A stretch of DNA of 64,000 nucleotides, from positions 2,113,001-2,177,000 of the forward strand of contig OX438745.1 of the NCBI GenBank assembly GCA_949316235.1, in the 5' to 3' direction. This stretch comes from Oegoconia quadripuncta. Its lineage: Eukaryota > Arthropoda > Insecta > Lepidoptera > Autostichidae. Shown piece by piece: positions 1-11,664 of this stretch. The notes under the pieces were generated by a model, which saw nothing but the letters and a program-made list of their open reading frames with translations, had not been told where the DNA came from and did not search any database. Position 1 is the stretch's first letter; every line of letters starts with the position of its first letter. The translations under genes and the position numbers were made by a program.

Positions 1-1260
1 TGAGCAATAATAAGACTTTAAATGTGAAATAGAAATTTCTTTATTACATATGGTATATTATTTTAAGGAAATGTAGTCCTAATTGCGTTATTACCTAAAA
101 TGTATGTTACTTCACTGGTCCTAAAACCATATCGCAGAAGGATAGTTACCTTAAATAAGCATGCAACAATCACAAACATACATTGAATTCACCTCGTATA
201 TTTTTTAAGCCAACCTCTTTTCAATGGAATAAAAATAAACGTAGAAGCACATCGATCCATCTACCGGGGGGCTATCCACATTGCACTTTCCCATACAACA
301 CATTCTACACTTATAGTATATATTAAGCCAGTAGCATTAAGCCACAGGTTGGGCGACTGAGTTTAATATCGCACAAAGGCTTTAGTTGCCGGCGCCTCGG
401 TAAAGATTAAGTCCACATGCATTATGTATTATGCTGACGGTATTGTGACATACTGACTGACAGGATTATGAGCTTTGTATTATTGTCGTATTGTTATGGG
501 ATTTCCTCGAGTAGTGGAGCTCTCTAGCAGTAAAAGAGTGTTTAATATTTTATATATACATTAAATGTATGTGCAAAATATGATCTAAGAGTTGTCAAAC
601 TATGACAGCTTTTATTAAAAATACTGGCCCTAGATAGTATCCCTGAGGTAGTACGACAAAACGTATTTGATTTTATTTCGATTGCTGTATTATACATTAA
701 CAGAAGTAGAATATAATTAAAAAATATCAAAAGGAAACCATTATTGATAAAGCTAAATACATAATAGTTAGTCAATCTAATATTTAAGTTACGGTTTCGA
801 AATGTATATCGAAGTCAAAAGCTTCCCACAATATTCAACAGTGAACAAAACAGAGCGATGATAATCTTGACAGATATCCCCAGTTATCCAAACACTGCAA
901 TCCTCAGCCCCTAAATGTACCATTGTAGAGCTATTCCATACCTTTCTTTATAGTAAATATTACGAGTACAATTTACAGTGAGGTATTTAGTTCTTGTTTT
1001 AGTATAAACCTTTTTCTCACAACTTGCAGATTAAATGTTAAGCCAAATGAGCTACCGGCGCTTTTATAACACAACAATCGAACAATCAAATACCCTTTAT
1101 TGCACAATAAACATAAACTACAACAAGAACAGAACAATATTTCTAAGTAAGCCATTATTGTGCATAGAATTAGTTTACAATATAGACGTTGAATAAAAAT
1201 ATTATTTCAGCTAAAATTTGCCTTTTCCATACCCGACAGTCTCTCTACAATGATACGTGA
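1..1260. other. AT-rich DNA without recognisable feature
   Basis: Only short open frames with no family resemblance are present on either strand. I see no tandem repeat, tRNA-like fold or LINE/SINE motif that I can name. It may be intergenic or intronic. Confidence 0.5.
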
Positions 1261-1279
1261 TGGCGGCATTGTGTCTCTC

Positions 1280-1640
1280 TTACTCGCATAAATCAAATCA
1301 AATCAAATCACTTTTATTTCGGACAAATAAATCCATAGGTGTTAGTTACAAGTAAAAAATGTTGTGTTAGTAGGACTATAACTAAAAAACACTAAAAACG
1401 ACGAGGCTCTGCGACAACAGTAGCATGCAGCCGCATCCACCGCGCCCACAGCGGCGAGTCCCAGCGCTGGGCTAACACGCTCAAGATGCCGTTCGTGCTG
1501 GCACGAACACGATTTAGTAGAGAGGCGCTACGCTTTCGCATAATTGAAAAAATAAAGCATGAACGTGATAGCAGTCTTTTATCTCGTGTCATTGTAGGGA
1601 GACTAGGAGTCATGCTAGCCTTGCATACACGGATCAATTA
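1280..1640 (-). mobile_element. Probable LINE 3' fragment with (TGATT)n tail
   Basis: On the minus strand an open stretch of about 80 codons (1637 to 1392) ends with Arg- and Trp-rich sequence (RWDSPLWARWMRLHATVV) and a stop. It is followed by a short 3' region and four TGATT-type units at about 1288-1308. A coding end plus a short tandem tail is what truncated CR1/Jockey-group LINE insertions look like. I cannot assign the exact family. A real host exon is less likely because of the tail. Confidence 0.4.
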
Positions 1641-1649
1641 ATCCGACAT

Positions 1650-2865
1650 AATTTATTAGTTATAATAAATACTATATTTACTTTGACGACCGTGTGTCAC
1701 AGCACAGTTAGCCTCACGTCGTTGCTTGTATGCACCTGACTTATTGTGGTGCTATATATTTCATTATGCACTCGTGTAGAGCTGTTCGTACATGAACGGT
1801 CAGTTTCGGATATTCTTTGTTGGAAATTTGAAATGATAATTATTAACATGTCTGTCCTTTCTGAAATTAATCAGGGTCAATTTTATGAAAGTGTTGTTTA
1901 TTTACAGAAAATGGAATATCAGAAATCCTTATTTTAGTATAATACAGTTTAAGGCCAAGCACTGCATTGGCTCAACCTAATGAACACAGCGTACATGGAC
2001 TGCTTAAAAATAAAATATTTAATTAGTAATATACTTGTGGGTGTATCCAGAGTTATTTGAATCTAAAGCACCAGTGTGGGTCCCAATAGAGTAGAATAGA
2101 TACAAACCGTCTCTTTTAGTGGGTATAGTAAAAGGGTGGACTAAGGAAACATGAGCATAACAGTAATAGACAAATTTAGTGTAGGCAGGAGATCCATTGA
2201 TGAGGAGTTCTCAAAAAATCTAAGATTATCACCCGTCTGTCCATGATTATTAGGGAAAATTCTCCCATAAATCCTTGCGGCTTATGTAGAGAGTAGAGTG
2301 CTGCTTTTATAGGTTGATGACAACAATTTAGATGGTTCTTAGGAAACACTTTGTTTTGGACATTTACGCTACTCGATTTTGTCGGCGACATAGTGAAACT
2401 GATGACAATAGCATTCGAGACGTCATTGACCTTCCATATTTACTTGCCCACCCACCTACCTGTGACAGTCAGACATCGATTATTGTCAGTCGAATAATAT
2501 TTTTTTTTAAAGAATATTATTTCATGTATCTTAGAAAAAAATACATTATTTATTTTGATAAAGATTCCCATAATCTACATCATATAGCAAAACGTAGGGT
2601 TTCGGATAGTTCCATATAGACCCATTCGATTAAATCCTGAACTAACTTTTCGGATACCCTCGACATTCGAGATGCTACCCATCTCTAAAACGAGCTATTT
2701 AGACAGCTTTGTACGTTGTTACGGAAGCTGCAGCTTTCAAATGGGTTTTAAATTGTTTGCAAACGGACGTACCACGGTGAAGTTTATCCGTGAACACTAA
2801 GTAATGTTATTTTAATAATGCTTTTTTAATTAGGGCTCTTTTCTTTAATTGTCTTCTATGTTATA
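1650..2865. other. No recognisable feature
   Basis: Open frames of 60-95 codons occur on both strands but lack motifs and overlap each other. Nothing repeated elsewhere in the window was noticed here. Confidence 0.45.
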
Positions 2866-2867
2866 CT

Positions 2868-3040
2868 AGCTGTTCGCTCGCACGCGTACAATTCCTTTGT
2901 AAGTTATCCCTGGGGAACCTTTACTAGGATAATAAGTGTCCTATGTCTTTTCCAGGACATTTTATAACTATATCTAACTATAAATAAATGCGAAAGATGT
3001 TTGTTGCTCAATCACGGATAAATGGATTTGGATGAAATGT
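2868..3040. mobile_element. Two H1 (Helitron-like) fragments, head to head
   Basis: Positions 2868-2965 read as a degraded H1 in minus orientation: 'actagctg' at the CTAG end, then 'cctatgtctttt' from its middle. Positions 2970-3040 read as the opposite end in plus orientation ('aaatgcgaaag', 'ttgctcaatcacgg', 'tttggatgaaat'). The two pieces probably result from rearrangement or two insertions. Confidence 0.5.
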
Positions 3041-3980
3041 TAATGATTTGAATGAAAACCGCACTGAAACCATATATACATTTAAGATACGCCTAGATAA
3101 AGACTGGACACACACACAACGTCGTCAAATACATAACACTCGTCTTTTCGGCAATCAATTCCTCGGGCAATGTCGCAAAATTCGCATACCTATTCCGCAC
3201 AAAACTAATTTTATATAAAAAAATACCGATACCACAGACCACTATCTAGAGACATCGCTGGAAAAAATTCGCCGTCCATTCACGGTCCCAAATCATATTC
3301 CGGGACGTATGTCCACAATGGAAGATTGATCGTCGGGACCTACCGCAGATAATGTATACCTTTGCGAAACGTTTCGACATGAGAGAAAGCAAAAATTTTA
3401 GTTGTGTCCCGACTGAATTTATTTTTCGCTACGTGTCAGTTGTACCTACATATTATGTTTTTGGTTAGGTGTATTTTATGTTAGTCTTTTATTTTTTACA
3501 ATGCAATTAACAAGAGCTACATAAGTAATTACAGCGTTATTTATCTTAAAGGCTTAAAATATAAATTATACTTACAAACTTAACTAGGTAATTTAACTGC
3601 GCCTACCTAAACATGTGATATATTCACTACATAACGTACAGTCTGAAACAGAGTAACCTATACAGGCCTGCACATTACAAATTAATTTTTCTCAGGAAAT
3701 CATCGACGTTTTTGGATAATTTTTTAAATACTTGCAGCAATTACTGAGTACAACAATATACCAAAAGTACTATTGACAAATGTTTGTCGGAAACTCGGGC
3801 GTTACTTTGACCGGGACGTCGCCAGACATCTCGTGGTACAGGGTTGCTCGGGCAATTGCAAAGCTACAATAAGTGACTATGATATGATATTTGAATGGTT
3901 TGCTACTGATAGAACACAGGCCCGATCACTTAAACTGTGTGAGCAGACAATTACAGACCACTTAAACGCACACAAAAAAT
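3041..3980. other. No recognisable feature
   Basis: Unique-looking AT-rich sequence. A 77-codon open frame at 3773-4006 has four cysteines but no family I recognise. Its last part overlaps the start of a dispersed repeat, so it is unlikely to be a gene. Confidence 0.4.
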
Positions 3981-3984
3981 GTCT

Positions 3985-4345
3985 CAATTATGATTATGAA
4001 ACCTGAGATGCTTACCGGTGAAAGGTAAACATTTGCCATGCCATCCAACTTGACCCTCGCGTGCAATCTGTGGGATTCAATTCACCCATGCTCGCTGATG
4101 CGCTAAGTATAAGTTCATCTCCTTCGACGGCCGGTAGCATTATGAATGTTCCTTATTGTTGTGCAGATCTAATATTACTGTAAACGTCACCGCGCCGCTT
4201 CCGCCGACACCAGCGCCACCTGATTCACTTCCCGTAGCAAACCGCGTACTGATCACAGTATGTATGATCACAGACCGTAGCATGATTATCAAGTCATGCT
4301 ACGGTCCCTATTATACATTCTGTCGCTAATCTATCGCTATCTTCG
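3985..4345 (+). repeat. Unclassified dispersed repeat, copy 1
   Basis: This segment matches the reverse complement of 11665-12130 over several hundred bases at moderate identity. Shared landmarks in order are 'cctgagatgctta', 'gaattcaa', 'ggtagca', 'gtgcagatctaatatta', 'aacgtcaccgcgcc', 'cagcgccacc' and 'tcgctaatctatcgctat'. Family unknown. The hairpin at 4273-4306 lies inside it and is not seen in copy 2. Confidence 0.6.
4273..4306. repeat. Perfect 13-bp inverted repeat (hairpin)
   Basis: GACCGTAGCATGA is followed by an 8-base loop (ttatcaag) and its exact reverse complement TCATGCTACGGTC. It sits inside the unclassified repeat. No flanking T-run or protein gene gives it an obvious role. 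Confidence 0.8.
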
Positions 4346-4559
4346 ACATGTTTATTATTGACTGAGAAAATTTAGATTGTATTATGCCGGGCTGTGTAGG
4401 TTTATATGTTTCAGACTGTACATGGATTTTTGAATAAATTGATGAAAGATCGTTAGTTACTCCAGCCATCCGCATCCATCCAAGTGCCTTTGGTAGGATG
4501 GCTCCAATATGAGAAGGCAGATGATTGTTATGGCGCTGAGACTTCGTCTCGGGCAACTT

Positions 4560-5480
4560 TTATTCTACTTAATAAGTTCGCATTATGATGGGCAATTCCG
4601 ATACCCTGAACAGCGCCGAATGTAGATTTCTAGTGGACATTTTATCACGTCATCATGGAATGTGTCCGAAACTTGTCCTGGAGACATAACATCATGCAGA
4701 TCATTAATAAGTATTAAAGAGACTGGAGTTTGTACCAGTACACTGGATAATGCTGTACAAACTTCTTTTAGACAATGTTAAGGATTGGTATTGATGTATA
4801 ATTGCTGAATTATAAATTATACAGGCTGGAAACGACAAGGGATCTCACTCTACAATCAGTTAACTAAATAAGATATTGAAAAACTTTTTGCTGATATTGA
4901 AAGTATATTAATAACTTAATAATTTGATATTTATAAATATCTAAAAGAATAACAGGATAATTATCATTTTTCCCACTCTCATGGTGTCAAACGGATTAGA
5001 TTTTGATATGCCATTATAAGAAAACACAAAACCTTTTTGAAATCGAAATACAAATGTCCTGAAACTCAGTGAAATTTGGGCGGTATTCTTTTGTGGAACT
5101 AGATGGCGCTGTAAACAATACACGTACTTATATCGAATTTAACAATTGCATAATAATAATATCTAGATGAGTGCCACGCCACAGTAAATGTATGGAGTGG
5201 GAAAATTCGTTATTTTGAACATATCTTGTTTTTTTTTTCTGAGACAGTTATTAATGTCAGTTTATTAAGCTATTGACGCACTTTCAATTTCATTAAAAAG
5301 TTTTACAATGTCTTATATAGTTTTGGAATCGTTTCCACCTTGTATATTAAGCAATTAAAAGCTTTCGTAGATTTCGGCGTGATTTACCCTTTTCGTTATA
5401 ATATATTGTCTATACTAACAAGCAATGAAGACGCCACTAAAGAATAAAATAGCTCTTACGACGACGCGTCACCTCAAAGG
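4560..5480. other. No recognisable feature
   Basis: AT-rich, short open frames only. A stub resembling the S2 3' end ('gtggaactagatggcgctgt') occurs at about 5093-5113. Confidence 0.4.
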
Positions 5481-5499
5481 CGAATTTTACGTTTAATAT

Positions 5500-5670
5500 T
5501 TTTCATCTATCTTGTGTGCAAAAAGATCAAAATTGGAAATTGCTACAGCACGGAACTCTCAGCGGGCTTCGTTGTTCCTCGAAGCTTACAATCTTGGGAT
5601 CTTCAGTTTATGCATTTACTGAGATCGCGTGCTTCTTCGGCTACAACGTCATTTGCAGTCGTGAGATTGT
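5500..5670 (+). mobile_element. Degraded LJ-type LINE C-terminal fragment
   Basis: Read with frame changes, this resembles the last coding part of the Jockey-like LINE seen at 28452-28787 and 31535-31715. The order is 'ggaactctcagcgggcttcgt', 'caatcttgggatcttca', 'actgagatcgcgtgcttcttcggc', then 'gtgagattgtgg'. It is heavily mutated and non-functional. Confidence 0.5.
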
Positions 5671-5782
5671 GGATTATAAATATATAAATACTCTGTCACG
5701 CCTGTTTCTCAGAGGGGTAAGCAGAGATCACAGGCTTCAACTTACTATGATTCTCATATATGTTCGTCGGTGTAGGGTACTC

Positions 5783-6090
5783 TTAACTTAGCATTGCTTT
5801 AAGACGTCTCCGATTTGATAATGGCCTTGGTCTTCCCCTTCCAACACTACAATCTACATTCGCTTCGTATATCGCTTGTGTTAGTCTTCTTTCATTCATC
5901 CTCTCCACATGTCCAAACCACCTCAGCATACATTTTTCAATCTTTGTCACTACGTCTCCTTTCACACTGTTTAACCCTGATTCTATCTTTCAAAGTCATC
6001 CCACTCATACTTCTCAATGATCTCATTTCCACTGCATTAATTCTACTTTCACTCTTCTTCTATAAGTCATGTGAGATAAAATAAATTGAA
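5783..6090 (-). pseudogene. RTE-clade LINE ORF2, C-terminal remnant
   Basis: On the minus strand the sequence encodes a tail typical of RTE-type LINE proteins in moths: a KMTLKDRIR-like stretch, then MLRWFGHVERMNERRLTQ, IYEAN and a GRGRPR motif. The open part is 60 codons (5965 to 5783), with frame breaks upstream. Only the extreme C terminus remains, without reverse transcriptase or endonuclease domains. It is a dead, 5'-truncated copy. Confidence 0.65.
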
Positions 6091-6187
6091 ATTGGAAAAC
6101 CTCCAAGGTCTAAATAACCTAATATTCAAGCAACTGAGTTTTCGCCATTGACTTGTGATTTTTATCGTGTGTTAATGTCAATCCCAA

Positions 6188-6495
6188 TCATCATCATCAG
6201 CCCGTAATCATCCCATTATAGGGATATAGGCTTCCCTCTTATATAAGATAGTATGGGCCATAGTCCACCACGCTGGCCCAATGCGGGTTGGGGACTTCAT
6301 ATGCCTTTGAATTTTTTCTCAGGCATGTGGGTTTCCTCACGATGTTTTCCTTCATCGTTTAAGAGCAGTCGGATAAATGCACATAAATAAATTAAATTTA
6401 AATACTCATTGGTACATGGCCTGCCTGTGAATCGAAACAGGACCTCCTAAATTAGGAGACCTAGTCGTAACCGCTGAGCCACCGACGCTCCCTCA
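6188..6495 (-). mobile_element. S3 SINE, near full length
   Basis: Minus-strand reading starts with a tRNA-like head: 'gtggctcagcggttacgac' as box A and 'gtttcgattcacaggc' as box B. A body containing 'ccatgtaccaatgag' and 'ggcccatac' follows, with an end in 'gggctgatgatgat'. The A and B boxes would form an internal RNA polymerase III promoter. It is transcribed but non-coding in principle and depends on LINE machinery for movement. Confidence 0.75.
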
Positions 6496-6957
6496 ATCCC
6501 AATACTTAAATAATATTAACATAGCTGAAGATGATGTTGGATAGTATGTCATGATACATGCCCACGTTTAGCAGATTCCATCCCAACGTCGTTATACGTC
6601 CCTGTAACGAATCTGATGCTGCACTCCGGAGACCTCTGGCTCCATTCTCTAATAACATCTTTTTGGCGGTACATTTATCGAGTAGAAATTTTAACCTATA
6701 AAATAAGGAATGTTGTATCATTTTAAGCAAGTATTAATTTGCAATTTGTGGATTGCTAATCATCGACTAACAAGGTACTGAAGCTAAGCCTGCATTCCTG
6801 CCTGTTTGTGACCTCAAAGGTACAAGCTGTTAACCCATTTTGATAACGTCGCGATGGTGTCAGGTCATGACATGGCATCCCACCCCTATAGTTTCACCCC
6901 AATTGACGATATTATCACTGTGAAAGGATTGGGTTTAGGATAACGTTTAAATTGAAA

Positions 6958-7180
6958 TGGCAAATTTGTTGACGAGATTGAATGAGGGATGCAGAAATCT
7001 GTAGTAGAACGAAAATCACTGACATAGGTCAGCGGATTAGAAAGGTGACGTGGCATTACCCACCTCCACTCTCCTCCCACTGTAACTCCTGTAAGCCAGG
7101 ACCAACAGTGGTACTTTCCACGACGCCTACTGAAGGTAGACGGTGCCCTACGTGGCTTTACTGCTAGCTTGAACCCCAGA
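6958..7180 (+). pseudogene. Degenerate RTE LINE C-terminal fragment
   Basis: A short frame reads MRDAEICSRTKITDIGQRIRKVTW, aligning with the 'IRRRTKVTDIPRRITKLNW' stretch of the RTE copy at 16590-17055. Downstream pieces (GRRCPTW) echo the later GRRS-GRP motif. It is broken by several frameshifts. Confidence 0.5.
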
Positions 7181-7204
7181 CTAATTGAAGAAAATATTTA
7201 TTTA

Positions 7205-7395
7205 TTTATTTAGCCAGGCTATTTCACAATCAATAATGAAATATAAAAACCTTTTTGTAATATAAACCTTTATGTAAAATCAAAGCGTGATTTTAAAAGA
7301 GCCCTGAGAAGAACAAGTAAGCTATTCAGCGGGGCAATGCAGCCAGTGTGTTGGGGACAATGCCCCAGGTGGGAGAGCTGGACGCGATACATTTT
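7205..7395 (+). mobile_element. LD 3' UTR piece joined to another LINE's C-terminal end
   Basis: Positions 7209-7310 are LD 3' UTR ('agccaggctatttcacaat', 'aaaatcaaagcgtgatttt', 'aaaagagc'). From about 7320 the sequence changes to a LINE coding end ('agcggggcaatgcagccagtg', readable as QRGNAASVLGTMPQ...GELDAIHFL and stop). This looks like one insertion interrupting another. Confidence 0.5.
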
Positions 7396-7539
7396 TTGTA
7401 ATTATGTAAATATTATGTTATTTCTATTGTAAACTATTTGAAATTAAAATAATTCCTAGAAATAAATAACCACAGACTCGAGGGATTGGTCTTTTAAGAA
7501 CAGGTTATTATATTGCAAAGAGTTTTAATTATGAAACAG

Positions 7540-7850
7540 CCTGGCATGCGAACAAACTGGTTTTGTCCATGGAACATCCTTGGACAAAAACCAGCCAGAC
7601 AAGACAATCCAAGTTACAATCTAAATTTAATATTTTAATATAAAATAATAATTAATTATTTTGTAACATAAAAACCATTTTTTTAAAGAGCAACCTCTCG
7701 AGTTTCTTGCTTGTTCTTCTCAGGGGAAAATTGGCTTTTGAACAAGCAGTAGCTTAAAAACATGTAAAACTCTACTATTTTAAGTGTACTCTGTGTACCT
7801 ACAGACTAAAGCATTTTCGACTTTTGACTTTTTTGAAATAAATTAAGGAT
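7540..7850 (+). mobile_element. LD LINE 3' UTR fragment
   Basis: It contains the ordered LD 3' landmarks: 'cctggcatgcgaac', 'aaaaccat', 'aaagagcaacctctcgag', 'tttcttgcttgttcttctcagg', 'actattttaagtgtactctgtgtacc' and a tail of 'gacttttgactttt'. It is non-coding and 5'-truncated. Confidence 0.65.
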
Positions 7851-8159
7851 GAAAAAGTAGCAAGGAAAGAAAGTTTCACTTTCCACCTCATCAAACGGGA
7901 CTCTAGCTAATGTGACGCAAAAAGTCAAAAAGGCTAACCCTATGGGGAAGAGAGCCAAGCGAAGCTCGACTTCCTAATTTAATACAACACGGACAGCGCC
8001 AGATCGCAACGAGCGTTGATGGTAAAAGTGCCAATAGTAGGTATGACAGAAGCGCTTGACCGCTCGGAAGTTATGGCGGCTTAGTACAGGGGGGGGCCGA
8101 TCGCGCTAAGTTTGAACGATAATACCAAAGCTAAACCATAACCAAAAACGTTACGTAAA

Positions 8160-8372
8160 CCCATTTCGGGTTGGGGACTTCACATCCTTCAATTTGTATT
8201 TCTCAGGCATGCAGGTTTACTCACGATGTTTTCCTTCACCGTTTATGAGCAGTCGCAAAAATGTACATAAGTAATTAAATTTAAAAAGTCATTGGTACAT
8301 GGCCTGCGTGGGAATCGAAAACGGACCTCCCAAATTGGGAGACCGCGTCTTAACCGCTGAGCCACCAACGCT
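8160..8372 (-). mobile_element. S3 SINE, partial
   Basis: The tRNA-like head is present at the right end ('gtggctcagcggttaagac' on the minus strand), then the body through 'gaaggaaaacatcgtgag' and 'cccaacccg'. The final part with the TGATGAT tail is missing. Confidence 0.7.
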
Positions 8373-8442
8373 CTTCTGTCACGTGTGTATTTCTGTATAT
8401 TTCATAAGGTGAACCGTGGATGTCGTTGCAATCATTAAACTT

Positions 8443-8510
8443 TTTTTTTTTTTTTCGTTTGACCACAATCTCACCTGATGGAAAGTGACGATGTAGTCGG
8501 AGATGTTTAG
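8443..8510 (-). mobile_element. LJ LINE 3' terminus
   Basis: A T-run (8443-8456) is followed by 'cgtttgaccacaatctcacc' and 'gatggaaagtgacgatgt', the same 3' end as the LJ copy at 28452-28787. This is a very short 5'-truncated insertion. Confidence 0.6.
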
Positions 8511-8522
8511 AACACCCAAATA

Positions 8523-8943
8523 TTGGGTCTTTACCTATGAAATTGGAGATTTTTTTCTTCGTTAATCATACGTACCAATTCCTGCAATTTTCAAAGCTAT
8601 ATCCAATTTTTTTTTTATTTGGAAAATGGAATATTATTTCAAGATTTCACACGAAATATTTTTTAATTTCTGGGCTAAATCACATAATAAAAAAAAATTT
8701 ATCACAGCTCTTTTCATGTGCTTGCCTTAATCATTTCTTAGATGCGCTGAAACTTTTATAAAGCGGTTACTTTTAAAAATTAACGCTGCCTATACTTAAC
8801 TTAATGCTATCCGATAATACACACAAAGTTTAGCTAAATTTGGATTTGCCGTTCCCAAAAAAAAATCAAAAATGTTTGTATGGAGAAAACAGTCTTAATT
8901 AAATTCTTCATACAAAACGCCAATTTCATAGGTAAGGACCTAA
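8523..8943. mobile_element. 421-bp MITE, TA target duplication (Tc1/mariner-like)
   Basis: The left end TTGGGTCTTTACCTATGAAA and the reverse complement of the right end (TTAGGTCCTTACCTATGAAA) agree at 18 of 20 bases. The match continues into 'TTGG(A/C)G(A/T)TTTT'. TA dinucleotides at 8521-8522 and 8944-8945 flank the element. The interior is T-rich and non-coding. TA duplication plus TIRs fits a non-autonomous Tc1/mariner-type element. Confidence 0.75.
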
Positions 8944-9497
8944 TATAAATATATTTCATTTGTATTATGCAGGCTTGCATAGTTTTTTTTGGCTCAGACT
9001 GTACCTTAGAAGAATCACTTTATACCTGCGAGCAAAACACCTAACACGAGTGTCAATGTAGCATCCCTTTCCAAATTGACAGCTCGTAACCTTCGAGATA
9101 TAATCAGAAATTATTGTGTTATTCTCACAAAATTGAGCCTTATATCCTCGTTGTCCAGTAGCGAATTTCGTACATATCGAGATGGATGGTACCAGACTGA
9201 CTATCACACCGATGCCTGACTTTTTGATGGAAATATAGAATAGAATCATTTATTAGCAGCAAATTTATTTATCTATTTATCTGACATTTGACTTATCATA
9301 AAACATGATATGGTTATTTATCAGTCATTTGACAGAAGTTATTTAGATCTGCATCTGGTTTGACCCAGGTTTTAGGTACTGATCATTACCTACCTTCTTA
9401 GAGTAGTTTTAGAGTCAAATTGTACTCTTATTGATACATTTTTTTTATGATGATATGATGATAATCATACCTGGACATAATGAGATCGTTCGCATGC

Positions 9498-9712
9498 CAG
9501 GCTATTTCACAATTAATAATGAAATATAAAAACCTTTATGTAAAATCAAAGCCTGATTTTAAAAGAGCAACCCTTCGAGTTTCTTGCTTGTTCTTCTCAG
9601 GGGAAAATTGCGTTTTGAACAAGCAGTAACTTAAAAAATGTAAAATTGACTATTTTAAGTGTACTCTGTGTACCAACAAAATAAAGCATTTTTGGCTTTG
9701 ACTTTGACTTTA
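9498..9712 (+). mobile_element. LD LINE 3' UTR fragment
   Basis: A cleaner copy of the LD 3' UTR: 'gccaggctatttcacaatt', 'gcctgattttaaaagagcaa', 'gtttcttgcttgttcttctc', 'actattttaagtgtactctg'. It ends in a 'ggctttgactttgacttt' tail. It is 5'-truncated with no coding sequence. Confidence 0.7.
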
Positions 9713-10139
9713 TAACCTGTTTTATCTAGTGAAAGCATGAGTCGTTATGATTTTTTTTTTAATTTACCTTCAGACAGAGACATACGAGTATATGTATTTA
9801 ATAGATAAAACAGCAAAAGGGGTCACAAATTAATAACAAGAAAATGACAACACAACACATAAATCACATTCAAGGTATCTCCTAAAATCTAACGATACAC
9901 TCCAGAGAAAACTGAACCCTGAAGAAGTAGATTTTTAACAATATTTTTGATGGTTCAATTATGGATAAAGTTACGTTTATCCCGAGAACGGTGTGATAGA
10001 GTCCATTCCGTGTACACATCGGTTTGTGGACACGTGAATGATCGAATTAGCAAATCAAATCGAGCCATTTGTCGGCTACAACTCGGAATATAAACTAAGA
10101 TATGGGATACACATAAAATACGCAAGCAAATATTTTACT

Positions 10140-10275
10140 ATCATTTCAGCCATAGAATGGCCACTGCTGACCATTGGCCTATCCCCTAGATTTCCAGGGT
10201 GACCGGTTAAAAGCGGCCTGCAAGAAGTTTTTCAGTCCGCCGTCTGGTTTCGTGGTCTCCACTCTAAAACTTGTA
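10140..10275 (-). mobile_element. Probable RTE LINE 3' fragment
   Basis: On the minus strand, 'gaccacgaaaccagacggcgg' is followed by 'cagtggccattctatggctg' and 'aaatga', resembling the last coding triplets and end of RTE elements. It is degraded. Confidence 0.4.
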
Positions 10276-10306
10276 TGCGTCAATGGCCATACACGCTATT
10301 ATATTT

Positions 10307-10447
10307 TACACTAGCTAGCCACCAGCGCCTTCGCCTGCGTAGAATAAGTTTATCGCGGAAATTTGTTTATCCCGCGGGAACTACTCACTTTATCGGGGTA
10401 ACAAATATCCTAGGTCGTAATCCGCAGTATATATTCTACCTATGTAC
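10307..10447 (-). mobile_element. H1 Helitron-like element, partial
   Basis: The CTAG end lies at 'acactagctag' (10311-10318), next to the 'agcgccttcgcctgcg' hairpin remnant. 'tttatcgcggaaatttgttt', 'cccgcgggaactactcac' and 'ttctacctatgtacata' follow. The rest is replaced by the S1 copy starting at 10452. Confidence 0.65.
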
Positions 10448-10451
10448 ATAG

Positions 10452-10757
10452 GTTTTTTTATGCACAACGGGTTAGCACTTGACCTCAATCACACCTGATG
10501 TTAAGTAAAGATGAAGTCGAAGGTGAAAGCGTCTTGACCCGGAAACCCCAACACATTTGAGGGACTGGCTATTTTATCTCTGACAACCGGAACACAATAA
10601 TGCTATTAACATTGCTGTTTGGCGGCAGGTTTAGATAAGATGGTGATAGCTAACCAGGCGGACATTTAAAATGCCCTACCACTAACCAAAATATATATAT
10701 GTACTATATCCCCGCTGGGAATCGAACCAGCTCAATGTTGTTTACATTGAGCCACGA
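10452..10757 (-). mobile_element. S1 SINE
   Basis: Almost complete S1 in reverse: poly-T/'tgcacaacgggtta' end first, 'gacaaccggaacacaataatg' in the middle, degraded tRNA-like head ('gggaatcgaacc', 'acattgagccacga') last. Confidence 0.75.
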
Positions 10758-10779
10758 CGGTTGTTGTGCCAGGAACCAT

Positions 10780-11125
10780 GGCAAAACAACATTAGTAAAA
10801 AAGTTTATTACAAAATTAGTGACTATCTGAATGACAATCACGCGTAGTGTACTTCGACTAGCTCCCAAAAATTATAAAATTGTATTAGTTGTATATACTT
10901 TTTATATAAAAAGAAAACACGGACGACAATGATCATGAGGGTTTCTTGCGCCGCTTCTTTTACCAAAGATGATATCGGTTCGGTAGTAGTTTGGACATGC
11001 TGACTGATAAATTAATGCAATAAGCCCTTTTATTTGCAGTAAATTTAAATTGATATCCAACAAATGATATCATGTACCTATTACGTTGAAAGAAATGCTT
11101 GAAGTTTGAAGTTTTAAAGTAACCC
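10780..11125 (+). mobile_element. L3 LINE 3' end
   Basis: The last coding codons (YYKISDYLN-like) are followed by the L3 3' UTR: 'gggtttcttgcgccgcttc', 'ccaacaaatgatatcatgta' and a 'gaagtttgaagtttt' tail. The frame is broken by a premature stop ('cacgcgtagtg'). Confidence 0.65.
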
Positions 11126-11664
11126 GAACATTCTTATTCTGCAACTGTGTGAAATATCATAATCCTGTCCATTCATGTATACGTAGCAGTATTATCAACT
11201 ATACGTGTTATATGTACAGCCCAGTGTCCATTCATTAACAGTGCCAACATTACATAATAATGCAATTAAAGACCAGTATCTGTAACATAGACATATAGGA
11301 CTAGATATCGCAATGTATATATAAGTATACATGTTAATTTTGTATACTGTGACATACTGACTGAATAAAAGTGAAAATTTCATTAAAATCAGTATAGTGC
11401 TGTTCGAGTTACTAACAAGCTTTTAAACCCCGACATGCAGGGAATTTATCTATTCCGATCTGACAATATTGGACCACAGACTTGTCAATAGTAGTAGACC
11501 CGCCTGCCACATAGCTGAGATAACTCACCATCTTTATCTCAAACGAGGTGGTTAAAGATATCCCATAAATTAGCGTTTAAGTTTAATGCTTGAAACAACG
11601 TCTATGATTCGCCTTGAGTAATATACGAAATGCACATACAGGGGGTGAGCCCATTGTTAAAACG

